A DNA stretch of 7,054 bases from UBA5216 sp040081205 (GTDB lineage Bacteria > Pseudomonadota > Gammaproteobacteria > Burkholderiales > SG8-41), in the NCBI GenBank assembly GCA_040081205.1, contig JBEBHE010000251.1:1-7054 (forward strand), in the 5' to 3' direction. Position numbers and translations under genes: made by a program. Shown here one piece after another: positions 5,837 to 7,054 of the stretch; positions within the stretch are counted from its first letter, which is position 1; each line of letters opens with the position of its first letter. Below the pieces are notes generated by a model. It did no database searches and was not told the DNA's origin. It worked only from the letters and a program-made list of their open reading frames with translations.

Positions 5837-6838
5837 ATGAGTCGTGTGCGGTGTGCGCTACGGGTTTTTTGTGACGGGATTGCAGTAGTGGCAGCGATCT
5901 TCGTTGTCATGCAAGCGCACGCGCAGATGGCGGGCAATGCCTATCCGAACAAGCCGGTGCGCGTCATTGTGCCGTTCGCACCCGGCGGTCCCAGCGATAT
6001 CTTCGTGCGCACCATCGGCCCGAAAATGTCTGAAACATGGGGGCAGCCCGTGGTCATCGACAACCGCGGTGGTGCAGGCGGCGTGATCGGCATTGATCTG
6101 GCGGCACGCGCGGCGCCCGACGGTTACACGATATTGCTGGGCGCTTCCGGCGCATTAGTGATTAACCCTGCATTCAATGCGAAGCTGCCGTACGATTCAT
6201 TTCGCGATCTGGCGCCGATCACGCTGGTGGTGATTAACCCGCAATTGCTGGTGTTTCATCCGTCGCTCGCCGCGAATTCGGTGAAGGAACTGATTCAAAT
6301 CGCCAAAGCAAAGCCGGGCCAGCTCAACTACGCCTCGGTCGGTGCCGGCAGTTCACCGCACATGGGCATGGAAATGCTGAAGGCGATGGCCGGCGTGAAT
6401 CTCACGCACGTGCCCTACAAAGGCACGGCGCCTGCGCTCACCGATTTGCTCGGGGGCCAGGTGTCGCTGATGTTTACCAGCATGGCCACGGTGTTGCCGC
6501 AGGTGCGCGCCGGCAAATTGAAGGGCATCGCGGTGGGCAGCGACAAACGTTCACCGGCGGTGCCGGAGATTCCCACCGTGGCTGAATCCGGCGTGCCGGG
6601 ATTCGACTATGTCACCTGGTTTGCGTTTTATGCGCCGGCGGGAACTCCAGCGGACATTATTGCAAAGCTGAATAAGGAAATCGTGCGCATCTTGGCCGAT
6701 CCGCAGATCGCGAAATATTTTTCGAGTCAGGGCGCGGAACCATCGCCCACCACGCCGGCGGGGCTCGCGGGTTATATGCGCGCCGAACACGACCGCTGGA
6801 AAAATTTGATCAAATCCGCCAACATCAAAATTGAGTAA
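5837..6838 (+). CDS. Bug/TctC family tripartite tricarboxylate transporter periplasmic receptor
   Basis: A 333-residue periplasmic solute-binding protein. The first 29 residues form a signal peptide: basic start (R3, R5, R9), hydrophobic core, and MQAHA just before a likely signal-peptidase I site at Ala29/Gln30. That leaves a mature protein of about 304 residues, normal for the family. The start of the mature domain is classical: YPNKPVRVIVPFAPGG (36-51) followed by SDIFVR, then VVIDNRGGAGGVIG, ARAAPDGYTILLG, and later HVPYKGTAPALTDLLGGQV and VPEIPTVAESGVPGFD. These segments form the ligand pocket, which in known members binds small carboxylates or related compounds. The ATG at 5837 follows AAAGGGG at four bases. 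An in-frame start at 5750 would add 29 residues ahead of the signal peptide and is rejected. The next gene follows 18 bases later. No TctA or TctB membrane subunits are visible, so this may be an orphan receptor like many Bug proteins. The ligand is unknown. Confidence 0.94.
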   Translation: MSRVRCALRVFCDGIAVVAAIFVVMQAHAQMAGNAYPNKPVRVIVPFAPGGPSDIFVRTIGPKMSETWGQPVVIDNRGGAGGVIGIDLAARAAPDGYTILLGASGALVINPAFNAKLPYDSFRDLAPITLVVINPQLLVFHPSLAANSVKELIQIAKAKPGQLNYASVGAGSSPHMGMEMLKAMAGVNLTHVPYKGTAPALTDLLGGQVSLMFTSMATVLPQVRAGKLKGIAVGSDKRSPAVPEIPTVAESGVPGFDYVTWFAFYAPAGTPADIIAKLNKEIVRILADPQIAKYFSSQGAEPSPTTPAGLAGYMRAEHDRWKNLIKSANIKIE

Positions 6839-6856
6839 CTTACCGAGAGGAAAAGC

Positions 6857-7054
6857 ATGAGCAACGCAAATGGATCTACCGCGCTGGCGGGAATAAAAGT
6901 GGTTGACATGACGCAGTACGAAGCGGGTACGTCGTGCACGCAGGCGCTGGCGTGGCTGGGCGCGGATGTGGTGAAAGTCGAGCCGCAGACGGGCGAAAAC
7001 GGGCGCTTTGCGTCGACCAACAGCGGCGATGTGGATTCGTTTTACTTCATCATG
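6857..7054 (+). CDS. Family III (CaiB/BaiF) CoA-transferase, N-terminal fragment cut by window end
   Basis: Only the first 66 residues are visible; family members are usually about 400 residues long. The N-terminus has the hallmark opening of class III CoA-transferases. STALAGIKVVDMTQ (7-20) is the first beta strand and turn. QALAWLGADVVKVEPQ (29-44) follows, then GENGR (46-50). These enzymes move CoA between carboxylic acids, for example formyl-CoA:oxalate or carnitine derivatives. The catalytic aspartate normally lies well beyond the visible part, so activity cannot be judged. The usual AGP in the first loop reads AGT here, a small deviation. The ATG follows GAGAGG by six bases and lies 18 bases after the Bug receptor stop, so the two genes are almost certainly co-transcribed. 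That pairing is common in betaproteobacterial catabolic loci. The substrate is unknown. Confidence 0.9.
   Translation, partial: MSNANGSTALAGIKVVDMTQYEAGTSCTQALAWLGADVVKVEPQTGENGRFASTNSGDVDSFYFIM

Noticed and set aside
5515..5937. Minus-strand open frame of 140 codons across the divergent intergenic region
   Set aside because: It overlaps the start of the well-supported Bug receptor gene on the opposite strand, and its composition shows no recognisable domain.

Overview
The window reads as ordinary chromosomal DNA from a Gram-negative proteobacterium. A betaproteobacterium (Burkholderiales or a relative) is most likely. The reasons are GC-rich coding sequence full of GCGC, a periplasmic receptor of the Bug/TctC family (a family greatly expanded in that group), a lipoprotein with a classical lipobox, and a family III CoA-transferase directly after the receptor. 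No rRNA, tRNA, CRISPR array, transposase or integrase was seen.

Left block (1-3241, minus strand, read right to left). This looks like one operon. A GbsR/MarR-type repressor gene (3164-2607) is followed 10 bases later by a three-histidine-box membrane fatty-acid desaturase (2596-1643). Next come a small DCC/DUF393 thiol-disulfide oxidoreductase-like protein (1574-1155) and a protein in which a histidine-rich membrane domain is fused to a TIGR01777/YfcH-type NAD(P)-binding epimerase (1132 to beyond base 1). A near-consensus sigma-70 promoter lies in front of the regulator (TTGACA, 17-base spacer, TATTAT). A perfect 21-base inverted repeat sits on the predicted transcription start, which suggests autorepression. 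A related half-site arrangement with identical spacing recurs inside the operon, before the DCC gene. The set suggests a regulated membrane-lipid modification module, but its product is not known.

Middle (3242-4165, plus strand). After a very AT-rich spacer comes a TPR-repeat outer-membrane lipoprotein, apparently transcribed alone. It converges on the next gene.

Right block (4210-7054). An amidase-signature hydrolase runs on the minus strand and is preceded by a possible 29-residue leader ORF whose stop overlaps the amidase start. Across a divergent intergenic region of about 250 bases, a Bug/TctC periplasmic receptor and a family III CoA-transferase (cut by the window end) run on the plus strand, 18 bases apart. 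Together they look like a small catabolic locus in which a ligand is bound in the periplasm, an amide is hydrolysed and an acid is activated to its CoA thioester. The substrate cannot be read from the sequence, and no TctA/TctB membrane subunits are present in the window.
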